Positions 9,549-17,128 of a DNA stretch of 64,000 bases are shown here, piece by piece. Every line of letters begins with the position of its first letter. The first letter of the stretch is position 1. The position numbers and the translations under genes are program-made. Source of the DNA: Candidatus Mediterraneibacter faecavium (GTDB lineage: Bacteria > Bacillota > Clostridia > Lachnospirales > Lachnospiraceae); contig DWVY01000019.1 of the NCBI GenBank assembly GCA_019119995.1, positions 1 through 64,000 of the forward strand. Reading direction: 5' to 3'. A model generated the notes under the pieces. The model saw nothing but the letters and a program-made list of their open reading frames with translations, was not told the DNA's origin and did no database searches.

Positions 9549-9567
9549 ATCTCCGTTTTCTTTTTGC
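9528..9567 (+). terminator. Rho-independent terminator of the RpiR-type gene
   Basis: The stem ACGGAGATTC / GAATCTCCGT has a six-base loop and is followed by TTTCTTTTT. The stop codon of the gene lies in the loop. A second weaker hairpin with T-run (GCAAC/GTTGC then TTTTT) follows at 9602-9621. Confidence 0.85.
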
Positions 9568-9640
9568 TTATTTAACAGTGCAACTCGTGCGATGCCCGGG
9601 CGCAACAAAATGTTGCTTTTTGCGGACCCCGGTAAACAGA

Positions 9641-10438
9641 TCATATCTCAGCGCCCTGCAGCAGCACGGACACATAGTCTCCGCCCAGCGCATCGATCTC
9701 TTTTAACGCGCGCTTTAAGATCCCCGCCGACTCTACTTTGAAAGCGAGTGAATCAGACATCCTGATCTCGTATGCGCCTTTGTCGATCTCCGCCGCCAGA
9801 TCCCGCACCGTATCGACCGTCCGGCTGAATTCGTTCCAGACACAGCCGTACTGGAAGGACTGATGGGTGTCGCTTCCCGCCACCAACGGACGGTCGAGCT
9901 TACGGGAGAGCGCCCGCATCTTCTCCCATGTGCCGTCGCAGTCTCTGGCAAGGTCTTTGCCGTTTACATCGAGGAAGAAGAATCTCTCCAGCATTTCCCG
10001 GGGCAGCTCCGGTATATGCCCGCCGTCTCTGTACGGGTGTCCCGCGCCGAAGATCACCGGGTACTCTTCCACCATCTGCGCCAGCTCTTCAAGAGGAAGG
10101 AATTTTCCCTTCTCTTTATTCGGTTCCAGCCGCTGGTTCATCTCCAGGATGCATTCCATAGGGCCGATGATCAGCGTGTGGCCGCCTTCCGCTATATCTG
10201 TCTCCATCCCCGGGAAGATGCGGAATCCGCTCTCCGTCACAAGAGAATCTCCCTCTCTTGTACACCGGCCGGATATATACCGGTACACCTCCTGAAAGCC
10301 CAGCGTGTTGAAATGCTCTGTCAGGCAGAGTGCGTCCAGACCGGACTTCTGTGCCTCCCGGAAGAGCCAGTCCGTATATTCTTTTGAAAAGGGAAGCTTC
10401 TTCGCCAGTTTCCCGTGTGTGTGAAAATCAATCTTCAT
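9641..10438 (-). CDS. PHP-domain metal-dependent hydrolase
   Basis: A 265-residue PHP-fold protein. Metal-binding motifs are visible in order: FHTHG at the N-terminus, LTEHFN near residue 40, an FPGMETDI glutamate, GAGHPY near residue 130, and AGSDTHQ near residue 189. Members are phosphoesterases (histidinol phosphatase-like or nucleotide/phospho-sugar hydrolases). It is the last gene behind the ECF transporter genes, 29 bases after ecfT, so it probably dephosphorylates or hydrolyses a compound related to the imported substrate. The exact substrate cannot be read from sequence. Confidence 0.85.
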   Translation of the reverse strand: MKIDFHTHGKLAKKLPFSKEYTDWLFREAQKSGLDALCLTEHFNTLGFQEVYRYISGRCTREGDSLVTESGFRIFPGMETDIAEGGHTLIIGPMECILEMNQRLEPNKEKGKFLPLEELAQMVEEYPVIFGAGHPYRDGGHIPELPREMLERFFFLDVNGKDLARDCDGTWEKMRALSRKLDRPLVAGSDTHQSFQYGCVWNEFSRTVDTVRDLAAEIDKGAYEIRMSDSLAFKVESAGILKRALKEIDALGGDYVSVLLQGAEI

Positions 10439-10467
10439 GTTTCTATCTCATCCTTCCTGATTTGTAT

Positions 10468-11292
10468 TTACAGCACGACAGACAGTCCGACACATATACA
10501 TACCCATGCTGCCGAGATGCAGACAAAGACGATATCTGCCTGCGTCACTTTCAGCATGGACAGCTTCATCTTCTTTACCTCGGGGTTCTGTATGGAATAG
10601 CGGTATCCCCTGAGTTCCAGCGCCTCCACCGTCGTTCTGGACCGCTTGGCCGTGTTGAGCATCAGCGGATAAAAGGACTGGATGACCATCTTCACCTGAT
10701 AGCACAGATACCGGATCTTCCCGATCAGTCCGTTCTTACGGGGCGGATTTCCTCTGAGCCGGTAGGACAAAAGGATATTCTGGAACTCTTCCATCAGCAC
10801 CGGCAGGATCCGGTAGGCGAAGGATATACTGAACGACAGCTGCCCCGGGCACCCGAACCAGAGCAGACCGTTCGCCAGACGGTCCGGGTCAAGTCCGGAA
10901 AATACGGTGATGGACGCAAGGGACACAGCCGCCACTTTCAGCGTCATCACAAGGAGCGGCGCAATCGTTTCCGTATTTCCTCCGAAGAACAGAGCCACGA
11001 TAAAGAGGTAGCCCGTCTGTGAAAATACGCCGATGCAGAACAGAAAGAGGACCAGCGGCGCTACTTTCGCAGCCCGTGTGGTGAGCGCCACGAAGAGGAA
11101 GATCCCCAGAAGCAGGACTACATCGTTTAAGAACCACGGGACAAGCCCGAAGAACAGATACCAGACAAGGAGGATACGCGGATCCATCCTTGCGATCGCG
11201 GTATCGTCATTGCCGTAGGCATTCTTGAGCACCTGATTTCTCAGGAAATCCATTGAAAATTTATCTAATATATTCTCTGAAAGTTTACGCAT
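10468..11292 (-). CDS. ECF transporter transmembrane component (EcfT-like)
   Basis: Integral membrane coupling subunit of an energy-coupling-factor importer. I choose the ATG at 11292 (MRKLSENIL), preceded by GGGGTG, instead of an upstream start at 11325; this gives about 274 residues and a short overlap with the ATPase gene. Hydrophobic helices fill residues about 45-150. The two cytoplasmic coupling motifs appear near the end as YRLRGNPP and LELRGYRY, which touch the ATPases. It lies between the fused ATPase gene and the PHP gene in one operon. Confidence 0.88.
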   Translation of the reverse strand: MRKLSENILDKFSMDFLRNQVLKNAYGNDDTAIARMDPRILLVWYLFFGLVPWFLNDVVLLLGIFLFVALTTRAAKVAPLVLFLFCIGVFSQTGYLFIVALFFGGNTETIAPLLVMTLKVAAVSLASITVFSGLDPDRLANGLLWFGCPGQLSFSISFAYRILPVLMEEFQNILLSYRLRGNPPRKNGLIGKIRYLCYQVKMVIQSFYPLMLNTAKRSRTTVEALELRGYRYSIQNPEVKKMKLSMLKVTQADIVFVCISAAWVCICVGLSVVL

Positions 11293-13012
11293 ATTTTTCA
11301 CCCCGGAAATATTCCATAAATTCATCGATCGTAAAGCACGGATTCTCGATCCCCAGAGCCCTGCCCATATCGCAGATCTGAGGCGGCCGGATCCCGACCT
11401 GCTGACGGACGTACATATCGGCGAAGATTTCTTCTTTCGTGCCGTCCGCGATCACATATCCGGCAGAAAGGACGATCAGGCGCTCCGCCCAGTCGCACAC
11501 AAGCTGCATATCGTGGGTGGCGATCACCACCGTATCCGTGATGCCTTTCAGCATCCTGAGCGTCTTCATGATCTCGCGTCTGGTGGCGATATCCAGATTT
11601 GCCGTCGGCTCGTCAAGTAGCAGGATCTCCGGCTGCAGCGCGATCCCGATGGCAAGGGAGGCACGCCGCATCTGTCCGCCGGAGAGCAGTCTTCCGTCAC
11701 GGTCCTGAAGATCTGTGAGCCGGAACATCTCAAGCAGTTCATCCGTCCTTTTCTGATAGTCTTCCACCTGTCTCACCATCATGGCGTACTCGATATCCTT
11801 ACGGATGGAATCTTTGATAAACATTTCCTCCGGATTCTGATATACCATAGAGATCGTCCGCCCCAGTTCCTCTTTCGGAAGATCTGCCGCCTGCTTTCCT
11901 CTTAAGAGCACTTGCCCGGACTCCGGACGGATCAGTCCCATCATCAGCTTGAGCATGGTGGATTTTCCTGCTCCGTTGGAGCCGATCAGTGCGATCTTCT
12001 CTCCTTTTCCGATCTGCAGGGAAAAGTCGTCGAATATCTTCGGCGGTTCGCCTTTGACTGCGCGGTATTTTACCGTCACATTCTTAAAGCCGGCGATCGG
12101 ATCTCTTTTCAGTTCCCTTTTCAAGGACTGCTTATACGCCGGGCCTTTATTCTTAAGATACGGTGTAAATACCCGGATTCCTTCCGCCACGTCCACCGGG
12201 AGCTCCTGCTCTTTCTGAAGAAACGGCTCTTTCGGGAGAAGACCCGCATCGATCATGCGCTCGGCTGCGATCGCCACCTGGGGCGGAAAGATGTTGCATC
12301 CCTGCAGTTCTTCCGTGCGGCGCATCGCCTCTTTTGCCGGCAGGATCCACTGTACGGCTCCGTCTTTTAAGAGCATGACGTCCTTGCAGTATTTTACGAT
12401 ATAGTCTGTGTGATGCTCAATCACTATGATCGTCTTGCCGTATTTCTCGTTCAGTTCCTTTAACACTTCATAGATGCCGTCCGCATGGGCGGGATCCAGC
12501 TGGGCGATGGGTTCGTCGAGGATCAGGATATCCGGGCTTAACGCCGCGGTTCCCGCCAGGGCAAGAAGGTGCTTCTGTCCTCCCGAGAGCTGCCACACAT
12601 AATCCCCGACCTTGGAAGAAAGACCGCAGACATTCAGCGCTTCTTTCCCTTTTTCCTCATAATCCGGCATGGCATAATTCAGGCAGGCGTAAGAGGCGTC
12701 TTCCAACACGGTAGGGCATACGATCTGATTTTCAAAATCCTGATACACATAGCCCACCTTGCGGGCCAGCGTGCCAATCTCCTGTTCTTTTGTATCCAGT
12801 CCGTCGATGACGACGCTGCCGTCCATGTCACCGACGATAAAGTGAGGGATCAGGCCGTTTAATGTCTTACAAAGAGTAGATTTCCCGCAGCCGTTGTTTC
12901 CAACGATTGCAAGGAAATCCCCCTTTTCGATCACTGCTGATGCATTTTTTAATGTCGGCTCTGACGCCCCCGGGTATGTAAATGTAAGATTTCTTATCTC
13001 TATAATACTCAC
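11285..13012 (-). CDS. ECF transporter ATPase, two fused ATP-binding domains (EcfA1A2-like)
   Basis: A 575-residue tandem ABC ATPase. Domain 1 (about 1-250) has GNNGCGKST, LSGGQKHLLALAG and LILDEPIAQLD. Domain 2 (about 330-565) has GSNGAGKST, LSGGQMRRASLA and LLLDEPTANLD. It energises uptake by the EcfT/S-component pair. The first codon is GTG at 13012, with AGGAAGGTG upstream at good spacing. The fused form replaces the two separate EcfA genes of Bacillus and is common in clostridial group II ECF systems. Confidence 0.9.
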   Translation of the reverse strand: MSIIEIRNLTFTYPGASEPTLKNASAVIEKGDFLAIVGNNGCGKSTLCKTLNGLIPHFIVGDMDGSVVIDGLDTKEQEIGTLARKVGYVYQDFENQIVCPTVLEDASYACLNYAMPDYEEKGKEALNVCGLSSKVGDYVWQLSGGQKHLLALAGTAALSPDILILDEPIAQLDPAHADGIYEVLKELNEKYGKTIIVIEHHTDYIVKYCKDVMLLKDGAVQWILPAKEAMRRTEELQGCNIFPPQVAIAAERMIDAGLLPKEPFLQKEQELPVDVAEGIRVFTPYLKNKGPAYKQSLKRELKRDPIAGFKNVTVKYRAVKGEPPKIFDDFSLQIGKGEKIALIGSNGAGKSTMLKLMMGLIRPESGQVLLRGKQAADLPKEELGRTISMVYQNPEEMFIKDSIRKDIEYAMMVRQVEDYQKRTDELLEMFRLTDLQDRDGRLLSGGQMRRASLAIGIALQPEILLLDEPTANLDIATRREIMKTLRMLKGITDTVVIATHDMQLVCDWAERLIVLSAGYVIADGTKEEIFADMYVRQQVGIRPPQICDMGRALGIENPCFTIDEFMEYFRGEKYA

Positions 13013-13070
13013 TTGCGGGCACCTTCCTGTTATATTATCTCTTGATCCGTATACTTTCTGTTATTGACAT

Positions 13071-13910
13071 TTATGCTGACTGTCCGTTCTTCGCTCTGCT
13101 GCGGATCACGCCGATCACGATCAGTGCGACGACTGCTGCCGCGATGATCGCGACTATGATCGCTGTTGAACTCTCAGCCCATGCAGCCTCCCAGTCGATC
13201 AGTGCATATCCGCCTTTCGCCAGAAGCTGTGCCACGATCGCAGCGACGAATCCCACGAGACAGAGTACGATAGATCTTGCAGAAAGCGCGCTTCCTGTCA
13301 TCGTCTTCTCATCACGCGGCTTCATGCCGAGCAGCGGCTCAATCTTGCCGTAGAGCTTCGGTACAAGGAACATGGTCGGCAGCATACAGAAGAGGATGCC
13401 GGAGAACAGCAGGTCATTGAGACAGGCGAATCCTTCTGTTGCGAATACACTTTCCGGAAGTCCTGCGACAGCCTCAAAGTCTTCCACTGCGAACTGTACT
13501 TTCAGGATATCTACCACGGTTCCCATAAAAAGCTGAAGAAATACACCGAAGATAGAAGCGCCTGCGACAGCTGCGCGGTTTCTCGGGTTTTTCACGAGGC
13601 GGCCTGCGACATATACGCCGATCGTAACAGTAAGGAACTTCTCCAGCTCGCCAAGTCCTCCGAACTGTCCCAGCATGATCTCGCTGAAGACGAGTTCTCC
13701 GGTTGCAGCGCCGAGGCCCGCGGAGAGCGGATCAAAGAGCATTGCCAGCGTCAGCGGGATAAACAGGAAGTACTCAACTGAGAACTCCACGATGCCGACC
13801 TGGAAAGACGGGATCAGCTCTGTAAATAATGTAGCCAGTCCGTAAAGCGACATAGAAAGAACAAATACCATAAGTTTCTGTGACTGTGAAATCTTGTTCT
13901 GCGGATTCAT
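13071..13910 (-). CDS. ECF transporter substrate-specific component (S-component-like membrane protein)
   Basis: A 279-residue membrane protein and first gene of the operon. It has six or more hydrophobic segments, a cytoplasmic loop with FGGLGELEKF, and a last helix followed by a basic tail (RSRAKNGQSA). The size is larger than most S-components (about 180-200 residues). Its position in front of fused EcfA and EcfT makes it the likely substrate-binding unit. The sequence does not match the riboflavin, thiamine, biotin or folate S-components I know, so the substrate is unassigned; the PHP and RpiR neighbours hint at a phosphorylated or sugar-derived compound. Confidence 0.72.
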   Translation of the reverse strand: MNPQNKISQSQKLMVFVLSMSLYGLATLFTELIPSFQVGIVEFSVEYFLFIPLTLAMLFDPLSAGLGAATGELVFSEIMLGQFGGLGELEKFLTVTIGVYVAGRLVKNPRNRAAVAGASIFGVFLQLFMGTVVDILKVQFAVEDFEAVAGLPESVFATEGFACLNDLLFSGILFCMLPTMFLVPKLYGKIEPLLGMKPRDEKTMTGSALSARSIVLCLVGFVAAIVAQLLAKGGYALIDWEAAWAESSTAIIVAIIAAAVVALIVIGVIRSRAKNGQSA

Positions 13911-13946
13911 GATTTTTCCTCCATTTTACTCTCTTATTATCGGTTG

Positions 13947-13995
13947 AACAGTTCAGCCGCGCCATTCGTAAAATCGCACTGATGACTGAACTGTT
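13947..13995. promoter_or_regulatory. Inverted AACAGTTCAGC motif upstream of the ECF operon (putative RpiR-type operator)
   Basis: AACAGTTCAGC (13947-13957) and its near reverse complement ACTGAACTGTT (13985-13995) face each other across 27 bases. The same pair, with one changed base, flanks the palindrome in front of the ABC and rpiR genes (8448-8458 and 8522-8532). The site begins seven bases after the predicted -10 box of the ECF operon, a position typical for repression. That RpiR binds here is inference. Confidence 0.55.
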
Positions 13996-14002
13996 AGTGC
14001 AT

Positions 14003-14024
14003 ATTATAAAGAGCTTCATGTCAA
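14003..14024 (-). promoter_or_regulatory. Predicted promoter region of the ECF operon
   Basis: A perfect TATAAT lies on the minus strand at 14003-14008. A TTGACA at 14019-14024 is only ten bases away, too close to act as its -35 box, so the true -35 is uncertain (ATCAGT is at the canonical distance). The -10 sits directly upstream of the inverted AACAGTTCAGC motif and about 90 bases before the S-component start. Confidence 0.45.
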
Positions 14025-14040
14025 ACTGATATCATGGATC

Positions 14041-14079
14041 CATAAAATGTAAGTAAAATTTTCGTAAATACATTTTATG
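14041..14079. repeat. AT-rich inverted repeat between the ECF operon and spoVAB
   Basis: CATAAAATGTA (14041-14051) is perfectly matched by TACATTTTATG (14069-14079) across a 17-base loop. It lies downstream of spoVAB and upstream of the ECF promoter. It has no T-run on the minus strand, so it may be a regulator site or a weak terminator. Confidence 0.45.
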
Positions 14080-14120
14080 AAAGTTTTTATTACATTTCCA
14101 GGACAGAGGATGACGCACTT

Positions 14121-14537
14121 CTACCACCCACGGGCGAAGAACAGGCATGCTGCCAGTCCTTTTCCCAGGGCCAGGCTGATAATAAAGACGGACAGATACC
14201 GCGCGATCCTGGCGCGGCGCATGAATACGGGAAATACATTCAGGATCTCCGCCAGCGCCATAGCCCAGCACCCCACAAAGATCCCGGCGAAGATCCCGAA
14301 TATGCCAAGTCCTGCATCCTGAACGGGTACATGGATCCCAAAGACATAGACCAGATTCCCCAGAACCCCACCGAGAGCCGTGCAGTCCTCATAGAATGTC
14401 ACTCGGTCTCCCGTATGCGTCCGGTCCGCAAAGTCTGCGATCACCCCCAGTTCCACGATAAAAGAAAAAAGGCCGCCCGCCGCGGCGACCCCTGCGCTAA
14501 GTCCGATGACTGCCAGAAATATCTGCTGTGCCCACAT
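14121..14537 (-). CDS. spoVAB: Stage V sporulation protein AB
   Basis: A 138-residue membrane protein with about four hydrophobic helices, the usual size of SpoVAB. Typical blocks are GLSAGVAAAGGLFSFI near the start and a DCTALGGVLGNLVY region in the middle. SpoVA proteins form the channel that moves Ca-dipicolinate into the spore. It overlaps spoVAA by about 40 bases and has a good AGGGGAAG site upstream. No spoVAC, spoVAD or spoVAE gene follows; the ECF operon comes next, so those genes must lie elsewhere if present. Confidence 0.85.
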   Translation of the reverse strand: MWAQQIFLAVIGLSAGVAAAGGLFSFIVELGVIADFADRTHTGDRVTFYEDCTALGGVLGNLVYVFGIHVPVQDAGLGIFGIFAGIFVGCWAMALAEILNVFPVFMRRARIARYLSVFIISLALGKGLAACLFFARGW

Positions 14538-15168
14538 CGATTTCTTCCCCTTTTCTTTCCGAATTTTCGATCAGTGTCGTCTGGATATCATTCTCGTACA
14601 GCCTCATCTGGATCTCCATGGGAGTCGGATCCACGGTAAAACGCTTCCTGCCAAAATGATTGAAGAAGATCAGGATCCCCGCGGTGACTCCGACAGAATA
14701 TGATATCTCCAGTACTGTAAACCCGCCTGTCTCCCGCCCGGTCACCAGTTCGTATATCTGTCCGAACAGTTTCGTCACGTCCACATCATTATTAAATGCC
14801 ATAATCGAGAAAGCCGCTCCGAAGAACGTCACTGCCGCCACAAATGCCGTCTTTATGATATGCCAGGCAAGAGCCGGCGTTTTCTGGTCTTCATAGGTCA
14901 CGATGATATCCGTCTCGCCCAGATTCTGTACATCCGCCTGCGGAAATTTTTCATGGATACAGGATATGATCTTGAGCACCGAGACCACGCATCTCTGTCT
15001 TCCGCTCTTTTTAAACCTGACGATCTTAAGCGTCCTGGCCTTTGCCAGCATCAGCTTGTCCGTACACTCCATATTCAGGAGGTCTCCAAGCGTCACGTCT
15101 GGTTTTGTGACTTCCACATCGCGGTCGCCCTTGATATAGAGGATCTTGTTCTCAGACGCCATCGCCAT
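14497..15168 (-). CDS. spoVAA: Stage V sporulation protein AA
   Basis: SpoVAA-like, about 223 residues from the ATG at 15168 (MAMASENK), which has a GGGGAGGCGG ribosome binding site; the longer frame to 15252 lies in the small gene upstream. The N-terminal soluble part carries KGDRDVEV and VTLGDLLNMECTD. Two hydrophobic segments follow (AAVTFFGAAFSIMAF and YSVGVTAGILIFF). It works with SpoVAB in spore DPA handling. It follows sigF and a small membrane gene, consistent with forespore expression by read-through from the spoIIA promoter or from a sigma-F/G promoter. Confidence 0.85.
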   Translation of the reverse strand: MAMASENKILYIKGDRDVEVTKPDVTLGDLLNMECTDKLMLAKARTLKIVRFKKSGRQRCVVSVLKIISCIHEKFPQADVQNLGETDIIVTYEDQKTPALAWHIIKTAFVAAVTFFGAAFSIMAFNNDVDVTKLFGQIYELVTGRETGGFTVLEISYSVGVTAGILIFFNHFGRKRFTVDPTPMEIQMRLYENDIQTTLIENSERKGEEIDVGTADISGSHRT

Positions 15169-15394
15169 CCGCCTCCCCCGACAGAAATACAACTCCCCTG
15201 CACGCTTCTTCCGAATCCTCTGCCAAATCCTCTTCCTGCCCCGATGCCGCATATGCTTCCCCCGCTGCCCGGATCAGGAATCCCTCGCTGCTGTGCTCCG
15301 TCGGCGTACTGAAATAGTAGAGGATACCGATCACAACTGCCGCCAGGACGACAATAAGCAGGCATATCCATATCTTTTTCTGTCCGTCATCCAT
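15152..15394 (-). CDS. Small single-pass membrane protein in the sigF-spoVAA interval
   Basis: An 80-residue protein from the ATG at 15394 (MDDGQKKIW), with an AGGTGAG site upstream; a GTG at 15403 is the alternative. One hydrophobic helix covers about residues 8-28 (WICLLIVVLAAVVIGILYYF). An acidic outer tail with two E/D clusters follows (QEEDLAEDSEEACR). It overlaps the start of spoVAA by 17 bases. I do not recognise a family. Its place between sigF and spoVAA points to a role in the forespore. Confidence 0.6.
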   Translation of the reverse strand: MDDGQKKIWICLLIVVLAAVVIGILYYFSTPTEHSSEGFLIRAAGEAYAASGQEEDLAEDSEEACRGVVFLSGEADGDGV

Positions 15395-15522
15395 TCCGCT
15401 CACCTGTCCTTATATCATATAATGATTTATCTTTCTGTTGATTAGTATCCTGCTTTCCGCCGGAAATATACATAACAGCGGGATTTTACACAGCACTTTC
15501 CATGCTCTTTTGGAATTTTGCG

Positions 15523-16239
15523 CTATGTGCTTCTTTTTTTCAGATCTTCCATGATCCGCTTTTCCATCCTGGACACCTGCACCTGGGATATCCCCATGAT
15601 CTTCCCGACGTCAGACTGCGTCCTGTCGGCAAAATAGCGCAGATAAATGAGCCGGCGCTCATCCGGATCTAATGATTCCAGAAGCTCTTTTAACAGCAGC
15701 CGGTCGAGTATCTTGTCTTCTCTTTTTTCTTTTTCCTCGATCTTGTCAAGCAGCCGGATCTCGCTCCCCTCTTTCTGGCGGATCGGCCGGTAGAGGGAAT
15801 CCACCTCTGTGCCCGCTTCCATCGCCTGTACCAGTTCTTCTTTCTCAACCCCTAATTCTTCCGACAGTTCCTCCATCGTAGGCTCTCTTCCCAGCCGGTC
15901 CGTTAATTTTTCTCCTGCCTTAAGACTTTTGTACGCAAGCTCTTTCAGAGACCGGCTGACCTTGAGCATCCCGTCATCCCGCAGGAAACGCTTGATCTCC
16001 CCGGAGATCATGGGCACCGCATACGTGGAAAACTTCACGTCATAAGACAGGTCAAACTTATCGATCGCCTTGAGCAGGCCGATACTCCCGATCTGAAAGA
16101 GATCCTCTGTCTCCACGCCGCGCCCGCCGAAACGTTTTACAACGCACCAGATCAGGCCGATGTTTTCCTCTACGAGCTGTTCTCTCGCCGCTTTATCCCC
16201 GTCGTGTGATTTCCTGATCAAAGCGATTGTGTGGTCCAT
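15523..16239 (-). CDS. sigF: Sporulation sigma factor SigF
   Basis: RNA polymerase sigma factor for early forespore genes, 238 residues. Region 2 shows FQIGSIGLLKAIDKFDLSYD and FSTYAVPMI. Region 4 ends with the helix-turn-helix TQSDVGKIMGISQVQVSRME. The start overlaps spoIIAB by 22 bases and has GAAGGGAG upstream. Activity is held down by SpoIIAB and released by SpoIIAA, encoded just upstream. Confidence 0.95.
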   Translation of the reverse strand: MDHTIALIRKSHDGDKAAREQLVEENIGLIWCVVKRFGGRGVETEDLFQIGSIGLLKAIDKFDLSYDVKFSTYAVPMISGEIKRFLRDDGMLKVSRSLKELAYKSLKAGEKLTDRLGREPTMEELSEELGVEKEELVQAMEAGTEVDSLYRPIRQKEGSEIRLLDKIEEKEKREDKILDRLLLKELLESLDPDERRLIYLRYFADRTQSDVGKIMGISQVQVSRMEKRIMEDLKKRST

Positions 16240-16673
16240 ATCTCCCTTCCTTTTCCGACGGTCTTCTTCATCTTCACACGGGTGCCTTTGCCCGGCTCTG
16301 ACTCCACCTCCACGCTGTCCATGAATGCTTCCATAAATGCAAACCCCATCCCGGAGCGGTCCTGCTCCGGCAGTGTGGTGAACATCGGCTGCATAGCCTG
16401 TTCTATATTTTCTATCCCTTTTCCTGTATCACATACTTCTACCGTAAATACATTATCCTTTATCCCGCACCGGATACTGACTTTGTGGATCTCATTTCCA
16501 TACCCGTGTATGATCGCATTGGTCACTGCTTCGGATACGGCGGTCTTGACGTCCGCCACCTCCTCCACGGTGGGATTGAGCTGCGTCATAAATGACGCCA
16601 CCGCCACTCTTGCAAATCCCTCGTTCTCCGAGCGGCTGTCAAATCTAATCTCCATTTCATTCGTATTTTTCAT
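16218..16673 (-). CDS. spoIIAB: Anti-sigma F factor SpoIIAB (serine kinase)
   Basis: A GHKL-type kinase of 151 residues that binds SigF and phosphorylates SpoIIAA. The ATP-binding N-box is EAVTNAIIHGYGN, the G1 box is VCDTGKGI, and the G2 box region is DRSGMGFAFMEAF. It starts inside the end of spoIIAA (ATGA overlap) and ends inside sigF, the standard spoIIA operon order. Confidence 0.95.
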   Translation of the reverse strand: MKNTNEMEIRFDSRSENEGFARVAVASFMTQLNPTVEEVADVKTAVSEAVTNAIIHGYGNEIHKVSIRCGIKDNVFTVEVCDTGKGIENIEQAMQPMFTTLPEQDRSGMGFAFMEAFMDSVEVESEPGKGTRVKMKKTVGKGREIWTTQSL

Positions 16674-16984
16674 CTTCTTTCCTCCTCATAGATCTGCATT
16701 ATTTTTGTCACTCCTGACAGCGTCAGTATCTTTTTGATCCTGGCATTGGTATGGACTGCCCATACCTCTCCGCCGATCAGGCTGACGGTCTTATACCGTC
16801 CCATGATAACCCCTATTCCTGAACTGTCCATAAAGTCCGTCCTGTCAAAGTCAAAGATCACGTATTTGATATGATTCCTGTCGATCACGGCGTCCGCCTC
16901 TCTTTTGATCTCTTCCGCGTTATGGTGGTCCACCTCCCGCGGCAGATAGACCGTCAGACAGTTCTCCTGAACCTGATATTTCAT
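16670..16984 (-). CDS. spoIIAA: Anti-sigma F factor antagonist SpoIIAA
   Basis: A STAS-domain protein of 104 residues. The regulatory serine phosphorylated by SpoIIAB lies in FMDSSGIGVIMGRY (about residues 51-64). The ATG at 16984 has GAGGAGGAGC upstream. It heads the spoIIA operon. A GCGAATGA element a short distance upstream resembles a sigma-H -10, but I cannot pair it with a convincing -35. Confidence 0.94.
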   Translation of the reverse strand: MKYQVQENCLTVYLPREVDHHNAEEIKREADAVIDRNHIKYVIFDFDRTDFMDSSGIGVIMGRYKTVSLIGGEVWAVHTNARIKKILTLSGVTKIMQIYEEERR

Positions 16985-17027
16985 TGCTGCTCCTCCTCGT
17001 TTTCATTCGCATCTGAACGGTACAGAA

Positions 17028-17054
17028 AAAGGATATACCTCCCGGTATATCCTT
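17028..17054 (-). terminator. Terminator downstream of the TPR gene
   Basis: On the minus strand AAGGATATACC pairs with GGTATATCCTT and is followed by TTTTTCTGT. It separates the TPR gene from spoIIAA. Confidence 0.85.
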
Positions 17055-17128
17055 CTCTTACGTGTCTCTTGTTCCTTTATCTGTATCGTCTGTATGTATC
17101 GGACATTGAGTCCTTAACACGTCCGCTG

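Noticed and set aside
14019..14024. TTGACA as the -35 box of the ECF promoter
   Set aside because: Its distance to the TATAAT is only ten bases, too short for a sigma-A promoter.
14041..14079. Inverted repeat as terminator of spoVAB
   Set aside because: The stem is AT-rich and has no T-run on the minus strand, so I list it only as an inverted repeat.
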